A DNA stretch of 64,000 nt from Siphonodentalium dalli. Its lineage: Eukaryota; Mollusca; Scaphopoda; Gadilida; Siphonodentaliidae. The notes beneath the pieces are model-generated. The model saw only the letters and a program-made list of their open reading frames with translations, had not been told where the DNA came from and searched no databases. Each line of letters opens with the position of its first letter. Positions within the stretch are counted from its first letter, which is position 1. Position numbers and translations under genes: made by a program. The stretch spans positions 198,204,816-198,268,815 of the forward strand of contig CP136066.1 in assembly GCA_032622095.1 (NCBI GenBank), written 5' to 3'. Shown here in pieces: positions 11,442 through 23,229 of this stretch.

Positions 11442-12648
11442 TAATAATAATAATAATATTTGTATAGCGCTTATCCCCAATAAGCGGGCCCTAAGCGCTT
11501 GACATAAACATAAAAAAGAAATATAAATATACACAATATCAAAGTCACTTTCTGAAACGCCGCGCAAACAAGTAAGTTTTCAATGACTTTTTAAAGTCGT
11601 CGAGAGATGGTGACTCTTTTATGTTCAATGGCAGAGGATTCCATGCATTTGCGCATGTTACTTTGAAAGATCGGTAGCCAACCGTGATCAAATTAGCACC
11701 AGCTGGTGTCAAAAGAAGTTTGTCCTCAGAACGAAGTGATCGGTGTGGGACATACGGAACAAGGATATCACTGAAGTATGCTGGAAGAGAGTTTGGGTCA
11801 TGGGTTGCTTGATATGCATATGTAACAAGTTTATAAATAATCCTATCTGTCACAGGTAGCCAATGTAGTTCTTGCAACATTTCATCTGTGTCGTCAGATC
11901 TTTTACGACACAGAACTATCCTTGCAGCAGTGTGTTGCAGACGCTGAAGCCTGGTAATTTGGATAGATGGTATACCAGCCAAAAGAGAGTTGCAATAGTC
12001 AAGTCGACTGAGAATCAGAGATGAAGCAAGTTTTTTAGCTGAGTCAGTGTTTATGTATTTCCTCATTTGACCCAGTTTTCGAAGTTCAATGTATATTGTC
12101 TTGCATATCTGGCTAATATGTGATGTCATAGAGAGTGATCTATCCAAAAATACACCAAGGTTCTTCGCGCGATCTGAGAAATAAACTTGGTTACCATCAA
12201 TAGTCATAACATCTATGCCCACCTTTTCTATGTATGACGGCTTAGACACCCACATTACTTCAGTTTTGTCACTATTTAATTTTAGTTTATTAGCCAACAT
12301 CCACGATTTCACAGAACCGATGCAGTTTTCCATTACAGTGAGAAGAAAATGGGGGTTATCACCAGAAATGAAAAGCTGTGTATCATCAGCATACATGTGC
12401 GCAGAGACACTGTGTCGCCTGATGATCTCACCAAGTGGTTTGGTGTAGATTAAGTACAAGACAGGCCCCAGGACAGATCCCTGAGGGACTCCATATTGCA
12501 GATGAAAGGTTTTGGAAAACGCACTGCCAATTTGAATCCTCTGAACACGATTAGAGAGATATGAACCGAACCACTTGAGCGCGCTGTCAGATATCCCAAA
12601 AGAAATTTCCAATCGCTTCAACAGTATTTCGTGATCAAGAGTACTTAT
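11442..12648 (-). mobile_element. 5'-truncated LINE of the L2/CR1 group
   Basis: A fragment of a non-LTR retrotransposon copied by target-primed reverse transcription. It holds the second half of the reverse transcriptase and the 3' UTR. The 3' end reads GCGCTATACAAATATT followed by an (ATT)n tail, typical of L2-like elements. Reading upstream of the open frame gives STLDHEILLKRLE, the usual conserved block, and then the match fades at about 12,645, so the endonuclease and N-terminal RT parts are missing. 5' truncation is the normal outcome of LINE insertion. Confidence 0.85.
11545..12648 (-). pseudogene. LINE reverse transcriptase fragment (C-terminal half)
   Basis: An almost unbroken frame of about 360 residues of an RNA-dependent DNA polymerase. 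It contains GVPQGSVLGP (around residues 44-53 from the Met at 12621), the catalytic YADD (77-80), a KLKLNSDKTEVM block, and the C-terminal region ELHWLPVTDRI through ANAWNPLPLNIKES to LKTYLF, all typical of Jockey/CR1/L2-type ORF2 proteins. The long open frame suggests fairly recent insertion, but without the endonuclease and N-terminal RT domains it cannot be autonomous. Confidence 0.9.
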
Positions 12649-14405
12649 TTTACGCTTTTGGATTATAATTGATGTATGTTATAATTACATATACCTTGTA
12701 TACAGTCAACAACACTGCATTCTAATCACACGGTCACAGCGTGGAGAGTGAAGACCCATATAAGACGATGAATGTCTATGTGTATAATACACATGTGTAT
12801 AATACACAAGCTTCGAACATATCGCCGCGTTTGTATCCTCTGGATACCCATGTGTATAAATCCCCAGTGTATGTGGTTCTTTCTGGTTTCGATCATTCAT
12901 CAAAGTATTGTGTATTGTGTAAGCGGAAGCCGGAAGATGCATGACGCAATTGCACACTGTAACAGCTGATTGTTTGCAATGTCTCATACCGTGGTTTTAT
13001 GTCGATCGAAAAAAGCAATATAGATATGCAGGGTCACGGAAGAGCATTGGCACGCATTAAAGGTTTTATGAATGGGTTTATGTGGAATGAATTATATAAG
13101 TATGAAAAAATATCACGCAACTCCAAAGCTAATTATATTAGATGGTATGACTATTGTCACGTGGGGCGAGTTGGCTCGAGATACCGAGGCATTTATGTGT
13201 GATTTCATTGATCTATGAGATTGATGTGGAATATAACACCGAAATCCACACGTTATGGCATAGGGCGTGTATCGATCAACATGCGGTGTGCGTTATTGGG
13301 ATCTTTGTCTGTTAAACTATACTATTAACTTCTATAGGTTTTTTTTTGTCGGATGAATTCGTAAAGGTCACGGTCAATGTGACTTTCGGTTATGCCGTGA
13401 TCTATATGAAGGACGACCAAATCATGCAGTGCTTCGCCGATTCGAGGCTTGACTGTTTGTAATAACATTATTGGGGGATTGATATTATCAACTGTTGTCG
13501 AGGTGCCTGGCACATTTTCGATTAAATTTTTTATAACAGAAAGTTATTATATGTGCCTGAGACCGTACGGTTGTTGCCTATAAGTTACTGACATGTGAAT
13601 GACGTCATGTGATTTTTTTCCTATATGGTCCAGAGTGTATGGTCAGGCAAAATCGTGATGCGGGCAAGCAATTTTAAAATTTTATTACGTGACTTCCGGT
13701 TAGCAACGGTGTGGAGTTTGTTAAAGAGCGGAATCGGCAATGGACCAATGAGTAGAAAATAAAATTAGCTACTTCGCAAATTCCGAAGAACTCCCATGTG
13801 ATATATATAGGCCTACGATTATTAGTTTCATTTAGACCAATTTCGTTGGTTAGCTCAATTTAAATGAAAACCAACGAAGACGTCATGGCACGGCCATTTA
13901 CGTCATTTTGGCTTTGCTGGCCAGAGACCAGACAAGATTGTGCGTGTCATGTCGCCTCCACTGGACTACTGCATGATATTACATATTATTCTGAGTTTAT
14001 GTCGCCGATAAAATTAAGCAAATTTGATGCAGGAATAACAATGGTCGCCATGATGCAATATTAAGGTATGAATTGTGTGCTGAAAACAGCAAGGTAAAGC
14101 TGGGTACCAAACAAAAACACATTGTTGAAAAGCAGTGTACACAACACACCAAAATGTGTGGACAATGATCCCTTCAGCGACATGAGTAGTGGTACGCATA
14201 ATATGTAATTGAATGAATATTGTAATATTGAACCACAGCCGGTGTGGTTGCTCCACTAGACCTCTGAATGCCACGTACGGTCATACTAGACAACATGACA
14301 TTTTCAAGTGCAAGTCAACAGTATCAAATCTGCCGAGCTTTCTGTCGCCAGTACTGAGATTTCTACGATGGTGAGAAAATTATAAATTGAGGGCCACCTG
14401 AACGC
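12649..14405. other. Spacer without a recognised gene
   Basis: 12720-12930 holds a relic of the old array unit (CCAGTGTATG and CTGGTTTCGATCATTCATCA) with TACACATGTGTATAA repeats. The frames at 12999-13202 and 13864-14064 show no recognisable domains and are not called. Confidence 0.5.
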
Positions 14406-14409
14406 TTTA

Positions 14410-14832
14410 GGTCGGCGCACACTTGAGACCGATTGCTGAGTGTCTGAGGCCGATTCCCCGGGAGTCGCGGTGTCGCGCTCACTAGCGAGTCAATATGCTC
14501 AGCACTTATTGACCATATCGCCATCAACCGTAAGTACGCGAATTACTATCGGCAGGTGCTCGCTCGCGTGATACCGGCTCGTTGATTTGTATACACAATG
14601 GCACCGCTGTCGTAATTTGATTGGTCAGACTCGCACTGGTAGCTCAGCAATCGGGTTCGCATCCTCGCACACTTGAGCAATTTGCTTCACGGATCGAGAA
14701 AATATCAAGCATGCTTGATATGCGAGGTCGATTGCCCAGAGCAATCGGACTCGTATAAAATGCCGCGCATACTTGTAGCCAAATTTCTCAGAGACCAATA
14801 GCTCCGCAATCGGACTCTAGTGTGCGCCGGTC
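14410..14832. mobile_element. 423 bp MITE with TTTA target duplication
   Basis: Ends GGTCGGCGCACACTTGAGAC and the inverse of GACCGGCGCACACTAGAGTC, each continuing into CGATTGC-GAG. It is flanked by TTTA on both sides (14406-14409, 14833-14836). Subterminal copies of CACACTTGAG and CAATCGG recur inside. It is richer in GC than its surroundings. Non-coding. Confidence 0.85.
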
Positions 14833-14836
14833 TTTA

Positions 14837-17800
14837 TCGGATTAAACGAATTTTCAAGTCGAATGCACGAGAGCCGAGATGGATGGCAGTGATCGGCTAA
14901 TGGTTTGAATCAGGGGACAGAATGTGGCGCTCGCATGCGGATTGACCAATGCAATCGGATGAAATAAGACATTAATGCCCGTAATCTGGCTGAGGTCACC
15001 GAGTCATTTAAACACACTAAAAAATCATTCTAAAACCCCTAAACCCTATCTGACATAACCCAATCTACTACTCTAAGCTCACGTCCTTAACTTAGACTTA
15101 TACCATATTACCATTACTGATGATCTATCTCTTCCCATGAACATTGTCAGAAAGCATTTCGAACATGATGCGTTATTATCATTTCCTTTAAAATAGACTC
15201 AAAAGACCCTCTTATATCTCACTTATATATCTATTTAATATATATACCATATATAATAACACGTTAATGAAAAGAAGTGGAAAGAAGTGCCAGTGAAAAG
15301 AAATATGTTGGACGCTTTTGCGATACGAAGTTTATTCTACATGTACATATCTGTATATATACAGAAACATAGGGAAGAGATACACCATCATTATCTATAA
15401 ACATTAATTTATTCTTCATGCCTATATACACAATAACACAATGCCATTACCTGACGTACATATACCCACCCCACCTCGCGAGAGTAATAATTGGCTACAT
15501 GGAACGACAGTAAAATCTTGATTAAGGATAGTATATCATACGACACAATATTATATAAATCAGACATTCGCTCTCTCGCTGGGTGGGGTGGATAAAACTG
15601 ATTCCCGGAAACGACTCACATAAGCACACACGCTTGATGTCGAATCCGGTACATGATGTTATATTATGATGTATTGTAATTTTTGTTGTATTCATGGAAT
15701 AAATACTGTTTAAACCAAAATAATCTGGCTGACAGTTCGAATTATACCCCGCCCGTTGATTTAGTTGAATAATAATATTTTGAAACATAATGAATGATTA
15801 AAGGCTCACTTCATTTTCGAACCCCCAGGTCACATTATATAAAATATATTCCATACTATATACAATTTGCAAAAGGAAGCTCCAGAACATTGTATTATCA
15901 ATTTATCCGATGTAATAAACTGTGAACATGTTGTTTTTGTTGATGCACCGACGTGTTTTCTGTGCTTAAGTTTCATCTGGACTGTGCTGCAAAGTCTATA
16001 ATTTTTAATGGAAGAGGAATAACTCTATATCTTAGTTTGAATTTTGTTGCAATCTGGGAGCAAATCAGGGGGAAATGTTCTATGATTTCAGCTATTTGCT
16101 ATTACTCTATGGGCACCTTCTGAGACACAGACGTTTTAGATGCATGGTGATGAATTATAGGATATTAATCATATTTTATGTGACAGATTGTTATTAAAAC
16201 CGTATATAAAGGCACCATAAATGTCCGGATTTATTGTACAGTTCCACTATAACTTTATATACTTAGCTCTTAAGTCATGTAAACTTTTGCATTTCTAGAA
16301 CAATATGGAATTCGTCCCCAATGTTTTCTGAACATAGAGTGCATAATCTGTGTGAGTATTCTGTGCTGTTCCAAATGCAGATATGTCAGGCAATCCGATA
16401 AGGTCAATATGTCGAACAATGGATATCTAGTACTGACCGGCAAGTTTTAGTAATTACTTGAAATCATCAGATCTATCCAGGACATAATATGTGAGGCTCC
16501 AATCGCGATTAATGTGAACAATTTCCGCCAATTATTTCCACAAAAGACAATATAGCAACGTATCTTGCTTATTGTGCGACCAAAACCCATTACGCATACA
16601 TAGCATTTATTATGTGTTGTAGACCTTTCACACAAAGACCATGCATTGTTGTCGCAATAATTTAGTCCATTCCAGCTGCAAAAGGAAACGTGATTTAGGC
16701 CATTAAGCCCTTGTGTCCCTGCCAACAAGATGTGTCCTATTTTGTGATGACAATACACACAAGTTATACACATCTATCGAAAGCATATGCGTATAGTCCA
16801 CTTTTCGCATACACACCATTGTAGTTCCAATAATGTAGCTCATTCATTCTGCAAAAACTAGACGTGAGTTCGGTCACTACGCACTTGTGTCACTGACAAC
16901 AATTAACTGGTCTCGTATTTGTTACAAGAAAATCATAGTCAGAAATGGTAACGCCACCAATATCGTATTATTAGCCATAAATATAAATTATAATATAAAA
17001 TATATTGGTTACATGAATGCACCGCCTGAGAATCCCGTTAAATAATGCATGTAGTTATATACTGCAACTATAAGACAACCAGCGAATACACATCCCATGA
17101 AAACCCGAAATGTGTTGTGCTGCGAGATATCCCATCGCTATAGCTCAATTTGACAAGGTCAGATTAGCTTACTAAAACAATAAAGCTTCTCAAATCATCG
17201 GCATAGTTAATAGAACATTCACGAACTTGGACATTCCAACTACAGCTTTTACCGGTATCGGGGTCGCAGTACAACTTTAACGCGTCCCAAAATTATTTAT
17301 TTATAAAACCTACATTGGACCATGGATTTCTATAATTTGGCCAACAGTATACACGGGTGGCGTTAATGACACTGCTTTGACTTGAAACATTTTATTTGCA
17401 TAATATACAAAAGGGATTGGGGCATAAGTTTTTGCAACTTATGAAGCCCCTCTCCCAACACAATATAATAACACACTTATAATCGATTCTTAATACATAA
17501 TTTATCGATAAAAAAAACCCGAAAATTTGTACAAAACCTCTACATGTATATAGACCTAATGTTAATCTGCCCAAATGAATGGCATATTTGAATCTAAATC
17601 TCCACTCATTTTAATATTTAAGCAATAATTTCAAATTAGTTTTGCTTAGCAAATGAACTCAATGGCGAACTAAGCAGCTACGCATCATATCATGCCAATT
17701 TTGTCTACTGCGATATCATTTCGTAACTAGATTTAATTTCATACATGTATATCATCGACTGGACATTTCACACCCAATATTTTTTTTTATAACGGGGCCT

Positions 17801-19559
17801 GTTTCAGTTAGTAATTTCATATAGCTTTAAATAGTTGGAAAATCAAATTATCATAATAATTCAACCTACGTTTGGTAAGTTGGCGCTTGACACACCAAAC
17901 CCAAACAACAAACCTATCTGTGCGATCCACGCCCCCACCCCCACGACACACCGAAGACTCTGTTTGCCACACCACCACCGCGACGGGTATATATAGCGTT
18001 TCAGTATGTCAGATTTTGAATAAATGGGCGGCCGAATAAATTAGGTTTTGCATGAAATATGTCATATTGATCGAGCAATATCGTCCTTACTATAACAATT
18101 CCGTACTCTTGGAAGTTCAAATGAGCCATTTATGTGTTTAAACGGTCGTTGCCCTCTATAGTTGTTGTAAGTTCAGTTCTTAATATATCCTCAGTCAGAG
18201 GTGGAACCTTTATACTAACGGTTTCTGTGTTGTAACCAGATTACGACGTGATTAAATTAATATAGTTTATAAATTTCCTGGCAAACCCTCGCGTTTACTG
18301 TCTAACTTCCAGCGTTCCCGTGATTTTACGAGAATACGCGGTATTTGACCTGACAATAAATCGGATTTATAGAGTTGCGATAATTCTTCCTCGATCGCAT
18401 CAATTAGATGACTTTAAACAAACACACACTTTGATAAACGTAGGAAGTAATTAACTTAAGTATCGATTAAACGCCAGTTACCATCTGTTACTATTTTGAA
18501 AATATCCCGCCCGTTCTTTGAACCAATATAAAAATAGAAAAATCCCTAACATAGGTAATACATATAGAATACACCCACAGTAGCCGAGAATACCAAATTT
18601 TCATCACGAGTGGAATTGTGGTTTTAACCACGAGCCTTTTGGTGAGTGGTTAAAACCACAATACCGAGTGGTGAAAATTTGTACTCTCGGCTACCATGCG
18701 TATATTTTATTTCACCCAGAGACACAAACACGACGCTATAAGGAATGGGCGGCACGCGTAGTGATTCCCACATTAACGTCATCCTCTTTCAGAGCGATCA
18801 GTCACTTGGAATTATCATTCATATGTTTCCTAGTTAATATAGCACTAGCAAGCTACATTTGATTGAAATTCAGACAATTTTCCTCATTTCTAATTGATAT
18901 CGTGACAACTTCCAATTTTAATTGAATGTGACATAGCAACTATTTTGCTAACTACGATGTAGTTCTACTATATGGGTATACACGTTAACACATGAAATTA
19001 CGTTTGAACATTTACACCCACAGTAGAAATTTATACCCACAGTAGGAAGCTGTATACCCACTGTAGGGTGTAAAGATGAATTTTACAAAATGGGTGTTAT
19101 ACACACACTAGGACAGACAATTATGGTATAAATTTCCTATATATAATGTATTTCCCAGTATAGGTGGAGGTCCCAACTCGAGATTATGCCTGATTTAGGT
19201 GACTTTTGTGAACCCGTTCTTTTAAGAAGTAGAAAAATAGAAAACTGAGTTATAGCTGCTGGAAACGGCAATGTATTTTCGTATAGCAACGGCGTTTTCT
19301 GCTTATTTATGAAGATTTGTGTTGGGTAGTCCAAGCAAAGTGAGTATATATTGACCTGTGGGAGGCATATTATACTGTTTGCTATATACATGCGGCACCC
19401 AGTGAATATAAGGTAACGGGGGGGGGGGATTTACGGTAAAGCATTAGTATATACCTTCATGCATGGTATACCCGAAACGTGTATATATAACAGAGTGATG
19501 GAATCATAGCGATATTTGCTACGGCTTTTAATATTGTGGCTTCATATATACAGTGTACT
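14837..19559. other. Long stretch without recognised genes or abundant repeats
   Basis: Mostly single-copy AT-rich DNA. A diverged local duplication lies at about 16560-16730 and 16790-16910 (shared pattern around AATAAT-TAG-CCATTC and CTTGTGTC-CTG-CAACAA). The sequence near 16192-16260 resembles 61616-61670 (AATGTCCGGATTTATTGTACAG). A hairpin lies at 18580-18694. Four TACCCACAGTAG-like motifs lie at 19013-19065. A microsatellite G run is at 19421-19429. Frames of 60-108 codons show no recognisable domain. Confidence 0.5.
18580..18694. repeat. Long hairpin, arms about 54 bp
   Basis: GTAGCCGAGA, ATTTTCATCAC, GAGTGG and TTGTGGTTTTAACCAC on the left are repeated inverted on the right, ending CTCTCGGCTAC. 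No flanking duplication seen. It could be a solo foldback MITE. Confidence 0.85.
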
Positions 19560-20021
19560 CACGGTGGGGAATCACGTGGTTTCGAGTTGCATGATGAGTA
19601 TCACACATTCAAAATGGCCGAGGCGATCGAAAACGCGACCAGAAACGAGGAAAAAGGTAAAACAAAAAAGGATATTGATATATTACATAGTAATACAAGC
19701 TGATACCTCATTTGTGTCCAAACTTACAGTTGTCTGCTTTAAGATTCTAACCAAAGTTGTCAGTCGAAAGATACTCCTAGATGTATGACTTGGTTATTCC
19801 ACGAACCTCCGACTGTCAACTTTGGTCAGAATGTTATAGCAAACTACATGGTATTTCCGAACAAATAAGGCATCAAATTTAACTTGTTTTAAAAATAAAC
19901 TAGTATATGCTCGTAGCAGTCAAATTACAATATTTTGTGTCAGTTCCTCATAAATTATGTTTGTGTGCGTTTGCACATTTTGAATGCGTGGTACTCACCA
20001 ACCTCGAACCCACGTGATAAT
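19560..20021. mobile_element. MITE family H, copy 1 (CACGGTGGGGAATCACGTGG ends)
   Basis: The left end reads CACGGTGGGGAATCACGTGG; the right end is a decayed inverse ending ACCTCGAACCCACGTGATAA. The body shares blocks such as CCAAAGTTGTCAGTCGAA and GAACCTCCGACTG with 60123-60941. The 90-codon frame inside is only partly shared with the other copy and is not a gene. Confidence 0.8.
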
Positions 20022-20135
20022 GTGCTCTGAGTGATTTTCAGCGAGACAGTTCTGTATAATGTACGTTAAAACTAACATCTACTTGCAATACTCCTATGAA
20101 ACGAGGAGTGAACATGCAATGTCTGGGACAACACC

Positions 20136-20366
20136 TGCGTCGAGACCTCCTTCAGTTATGTTGCTATGGCGACTAGAAACATTTGTCATTTCAGTACACG
20201 GTGTAAGTATATTAGGGGAAGAGCCCGTCGAGGGTCTATGGGCAATAGCGGAATCATAAGGTTGTTGGCTATATATGGATTCTGTTCTTACGTCCGTTGA
20301 CTAAATATTAATTTCATTGCTGGACTCATCGGACTCTGTTATGTTAGGTTGGGCATATATTTGGAT
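20136..20366 (-). pseudogene. Broken duplicate of the receptor loop-3 coding segment, in its downstream intron
   Basis: This stretch closely matches 21848-22082 of the receptor exon, same orientation, displaced about 1.71 kb. The parent encodes the loop-3 part from about PNICQGG to NITEGGLDG (roughly residues 334-411). The copy has small insertions (two extra bases near 20221 and a few near 20275) and a diverged stretch after the GTTGAC at about 20300, so it cannot be read through in frame. It has no visible splice sites. It is a decayed partial tandem duplication between the exon donor and the rest of the gene. Confidence 0.85.
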
Positions 20367-20620
20367 ATACATGTATAGTTAAAAACATTATTTTGAAATA
20401 ATGGAAGATGAGGATTATGATGATTGTAGATATTATTAATATGTGCATTGTGAGTTTAGCAGTTCTGCTAACCCTTTACCCAACAAAACGGCCAAAACCG
20501 GCCAAATAAAGCTTCAACAGCCTAAAATATCTTCGGTCTGTCTCAATAGAACCATACAAATATGGATATCATTGGAACCGGCTCTTTGACCACATTGTGA
20601 TAGTTACAGTTATGCCCTGT

Positions 20621-20689
20621 GCCAATGCATTCTCTTATATATGGGAGTCGACGATAGGTCGCCTCGCATATATAAGAGAATGCATTGGC
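20621..20689. repeat. 69 bp palindrome module
   Basis: As elsewhere, with two changes in the centre (GGGAGTCGACGATAG). Confidence 0.93.
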
Positions 20690-20765
20690 CTAAAAAAAAA
20701 AAATTAACACTTTTTACCATTTTTTCTTACATTCTTTAATAATTTTATAATTTTTAATGTGTTAA

Positions 20766-20834
20766 GCCAATGCATTCTCTTATATATGCGACGCGACCTA
20801 TGGTCGACTCGCATATATAAGAGAATGCATTGGC
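20766..20834. repeat. 69 bp palindrome module, inverted partner
   Basis: Opposite orientation, followed by ACAGGG. Confidence 0.93.
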
Positions 20835-20866
20835 ACAGGGCCCTTCTGTTGGGTAAAGGGTTAAGT

Positions 20867-21325
20867 TAAATTCTTGATCATTATGTTTATAATATTAATC
20901 TGTGAAATATTTTTATTCCAACATGGGCATCATAATGGAAACAAGTGTCAGCTTTATTGTGCATGCTATGTTTTATATACTTGTAAATATTTTACCTGTA
21001 TATTTTTTACATATTAACCATTTATATACTAAATGGGTTCTCCCACTCAGTTATAAAAACACACATTGGAATGGTTTATTATGCATTTGGAGGGGTGTTC
21101 AGGAGAATTGACCAGACATCATTATGACAAAAAAATAATACAAGTGCTGAAGGATTAATATTCTTTGGTGGGAATTGTTCAGATAATAAGTTCAATCAAC
21201 GACAAGGTCGTTTGGGAACATGGTCGATTATGTAACTTATTAGCTGAACATTTCCTAAGAGAACTAATTGTGAATTAGTATTTAGTATGTAGAAAGGGTT
21301 AAAGTCTAATATAATCTAATTAAAT
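20867..21325. other. Start of the receptor's downstream intron, with a dispersed repeat
   Basis: Non-coding on both strands as far as I can see. About 20990-21215 is related to 48930-49110 (shared stretches such as GTTCAGATAATAAGTTCAA), and 21160-21300 resembles the 68 bp repeat of 55.8-57.6 kb. A TM7-coding exon was looked for on the minus strand here and down to 12.7 kb and not found. Confidence 0.6.
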
Positions 21326-21331
21326 ACTCAC
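21326..21331 (-). other. Splice donor GTGAGT of the receptor exon
   Basis: The minus strand reads GTCG|GTGAGT, a consensus donor. Reading on gives only EYLIRLY and a stop, unlike the conserved TM7 start GYWLCY, whereas splitting the Gly codon here fits the family. Confidence 0.85.
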
Positions 21332-23081
21332 CGACAGCATATAATGTGGAATTGATTGATCCTGGGAAGAAAGCTTCTACAACTGTGAACATGTTATAAG
21401 GAGTCCACGTGACGATGAAAGCCAACAAAATCGCACTGAGCGTCTTGGCCGCCTTTTGGTCCTGTTTTCGTTCCTGTCTTTTTTGCTTCCGCATTTTATT
21501 AGCAACTTTGATAGCAAGTTTGGCTTGCATCGCTGCACGCACGTGGTCGGTGGTAGTGGTGCGACGCGCCAATGCCGGGGTACCAGAAAGAGGAGGCAAA
21601 GGTGGCACGCGGTCTATTTTGGGCTTATCTGGACTATTTACCCGAAATTTGATTGGCTCGTCATCAGAGTCAGATTCCATTTTGGGCGGAGCTTTCACAA
21701 CATCGTCATCGTCTTCATCTTCACTGTCAGAAAACATTTTGATTGTGGGTTTTTCATCTTCCGATTCGGCAGAATCGGCTTTGGGGAAACGGATCATAAC
21801 AGTATACGTGTCCGCTTTCTTTTCCGGGCTCGAATTTTTACTATCTCCGTCGAGACCTCCTTCGGTTATGTTGCTATGGCGACTAGAAACATTTGTCATT
21901 TCAGTACACGGTGTAAGTACATTAGGGGAAGCCCGTCGAGGGTCTATGGGCAATAGCGGAATCATAAGGTTGTTGGCTATATGGCTTCTGTTCTTACGTC
22001 CGTTGACATAGTCTAAACATTTATTAGTGGAATCATCGGAGTCTGTTACGCTCGGTTGTCCCCCTTGACATATATTTGGATCACTGCTACTAGACTCCTC
22101 CGGGGGGTCCGGTTCCTTGTCGACTATTTTACAATTACAACAACCCGCCAGTCTCGCGCTCCACGTGATGTTGGAGTTTTGTCGCCTAAGTTCGCGGTAA
22201 TCAATATCGCCGTCCGGGGACGAATCGGTTCGGCGATTCATTGTCACTAGATCGTCATCACTCGGCAGGGACTTTTTACTGCAGTTGGATTGTCGAGTCG
22301 CCTGAAGTTTAGCGAACTCTTTGTAGCGAACTCTGGTCTCTCTGTATATTCTCAGATAAAGTCCAGACATAATCGATACAGGCAGGAAGAAGGCAGCTAT
22401 AGCTGTAACAACCGTAATGTATTCGTTGGTTTTGAGAAATTGAATATAACAATCCGTTTCAGGCACGGTCCGCTTGCCCTCGATATACGGCCAAGCGAAT
22501 ATCCACGGCGTCCACAGAATGAAGGAAATAAACCAAGCCAATGCTATCATGTAGCCGGCTTTCTTTGGCGTCCGTCTCGCTCGATATGTCAAAGGTCGAG
22601 TTATCGAGAAATACCTGTCGAAACTTATGATAAGAAGATTTGCCACAGACGCGTTACTCATAGTGTAGTCGATGGACAGCCAAATATCGCATAGGTATGG
22701 ACCTAGAGGCCAATAACCCATCAATAAATAAACGGTATAAAGGGGCATGGAAAACACTCCAATGGATAAATCCGCAACCGCGAGACTGAGAAGAAAATAG
22801 TTACTAACAGTCTGCAGTTGTCTATCCAATCTGAAAGCTACGATCACAAGAATATTTCCAACGGTCGTAAAAATTGCGATTATCCCAACAATCACGGATA
22901 TGAGAACTACTTCAGACACCGAATGAATTGTCGTCGTGTTGTACACTTCCGTTGAATTCAACTCGAGCCCGTAGCCGCTCGTTGTGTCGATTGACGACAG
23001 GGCTAGTTGCTTGACGATAGCGTCGGAGCTCACTTCTAGAGTAATATTCGGTTCAAACTCTCCAAGGGCATTTGATCCCAT
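21332..23081 (-). CDS. Muscarinic acetylcholine receptor-like GPCR, main coding exon (lacks TM7 and C-tail)
   Basis: Encodes an acetylcholine-gated class A GPCR of the plasma membrane. Numbered from the ATG at 23081, the exon gives 583 codons plus one base. An extracellular N-terminus with NIT, NST and NTT glycosylation sites precedes TM1 (about 59-83). TM2 carries LAVAD. TM3 carries the amine-binding Asp138 in the motif DYTMSNAS, then DRY at 155-157. C131 and C211 form the expected disulfide, and ECL2 has the family-typical GKRTVP. TM6 reads [17 protein letters not shown]. The [14 protein letters not shown] and KEFAKLQA flanks of loop 3 resemble the Gq-coupled M1/M3/M5 group more than M2/M4, so Gq coupling is inferred. 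Loop 3 is very long (about 295 residues) with acidic runs ([10 protein letters not shown]). The open frame runs upstream only to a TTG right after a stop, so this ATG is chosen. It ends at a GTGAGT donor in phase 1, splitting the Gly that precedes TM7. I found no TM7 exon in the window. Confidence 0.95.
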
Positions 23082-23199
23082 TTTGCACACATTTCGTATA
23101 TCGAACACACCCCTATCTGACGTCAATTAATCCGCCAGAGATCTTCTCAGTCACATACCGAGTTATGTCCCTTTTCATCACACAACCTCATCTTCGCAC
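23082..23199 (-). other. 5' untranslated part of the receptor exon, with splice acceptor
   Basis: Just upstream of the ATG the minus strand reads a pyrimidine-rich tract ending TTTTTCAG at 23200-23201, a good acceptor. The exon would therefore begin at 23199 with about 118 bases of leader. A 5' leader exon spliced to one large coding exon is common in muscarinic receptor genes. The leader exon itself was not identified; it must lie at higher coordinates. Confidence 0.65.
23147..23191 (-). promoter_or_regulatory. Upstream ORF (14 codons) in the receptor leader
   Basis: An ATG at 23191, eight bases into the predicted exon, opens a 14-codon frame ending at TGA (23147), 65 bases before the receptor ATG and in another frame. 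If the acceptor at 23200 is used, this uORF is in every mRNA and could lower translation of the receptor. Function is inferred; only the frame and position are seen. Confidence 0.45.
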
Positions 23200-23229
23200 C
23201 TGAAAAATGTAAAAAAAATGTTTTTATTA

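Larger units (their letters stand above)
20472..20860. mobile_element. Palindromic MITE family A, copy 2
   Basis: Ends CCCTTTACCCAACA and its inverse; CTAA on the left and TTAA on the right. Palindromes at 20621-20689 and 20766-20834 in opposite orientation. It lies in the receptor's downstream intron, inverted relative to the copy at 8519. Confidence 0.9.

Noticed and set aside
11271-11567. 98-codon minus frame overlapping the LINE end
   Set aside because: It lies in the LINE 3' UTR and (ATT)n tail and reads a poly-C run as glycines.
19516-19788. 90-codon frame with a partner at 60640-60828
   Set aside because: The shared peptide comes from two copies of MITE family H; the frames differ outside a short block and have no common start.
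12700-21300. Search for the receptor's TM7 exon on the minus strand
   Set aside because: Candidate YW-coding sites near 14350, 16835 and 18531 do not continue into the family's TM7 sequence.
21409-22694. Plus-strand frames of 64-200 codons opposite the receptor
   Set aside because: They are antisense shadows of the receptor coding sequence, caused by its codon composition.
21306-23126. 606-codon reading of the receptor from TTG to a stop at 21306
   Set aside because: The first codon is TTG just after a stop, and the last residues come from reading through a good splice donor.
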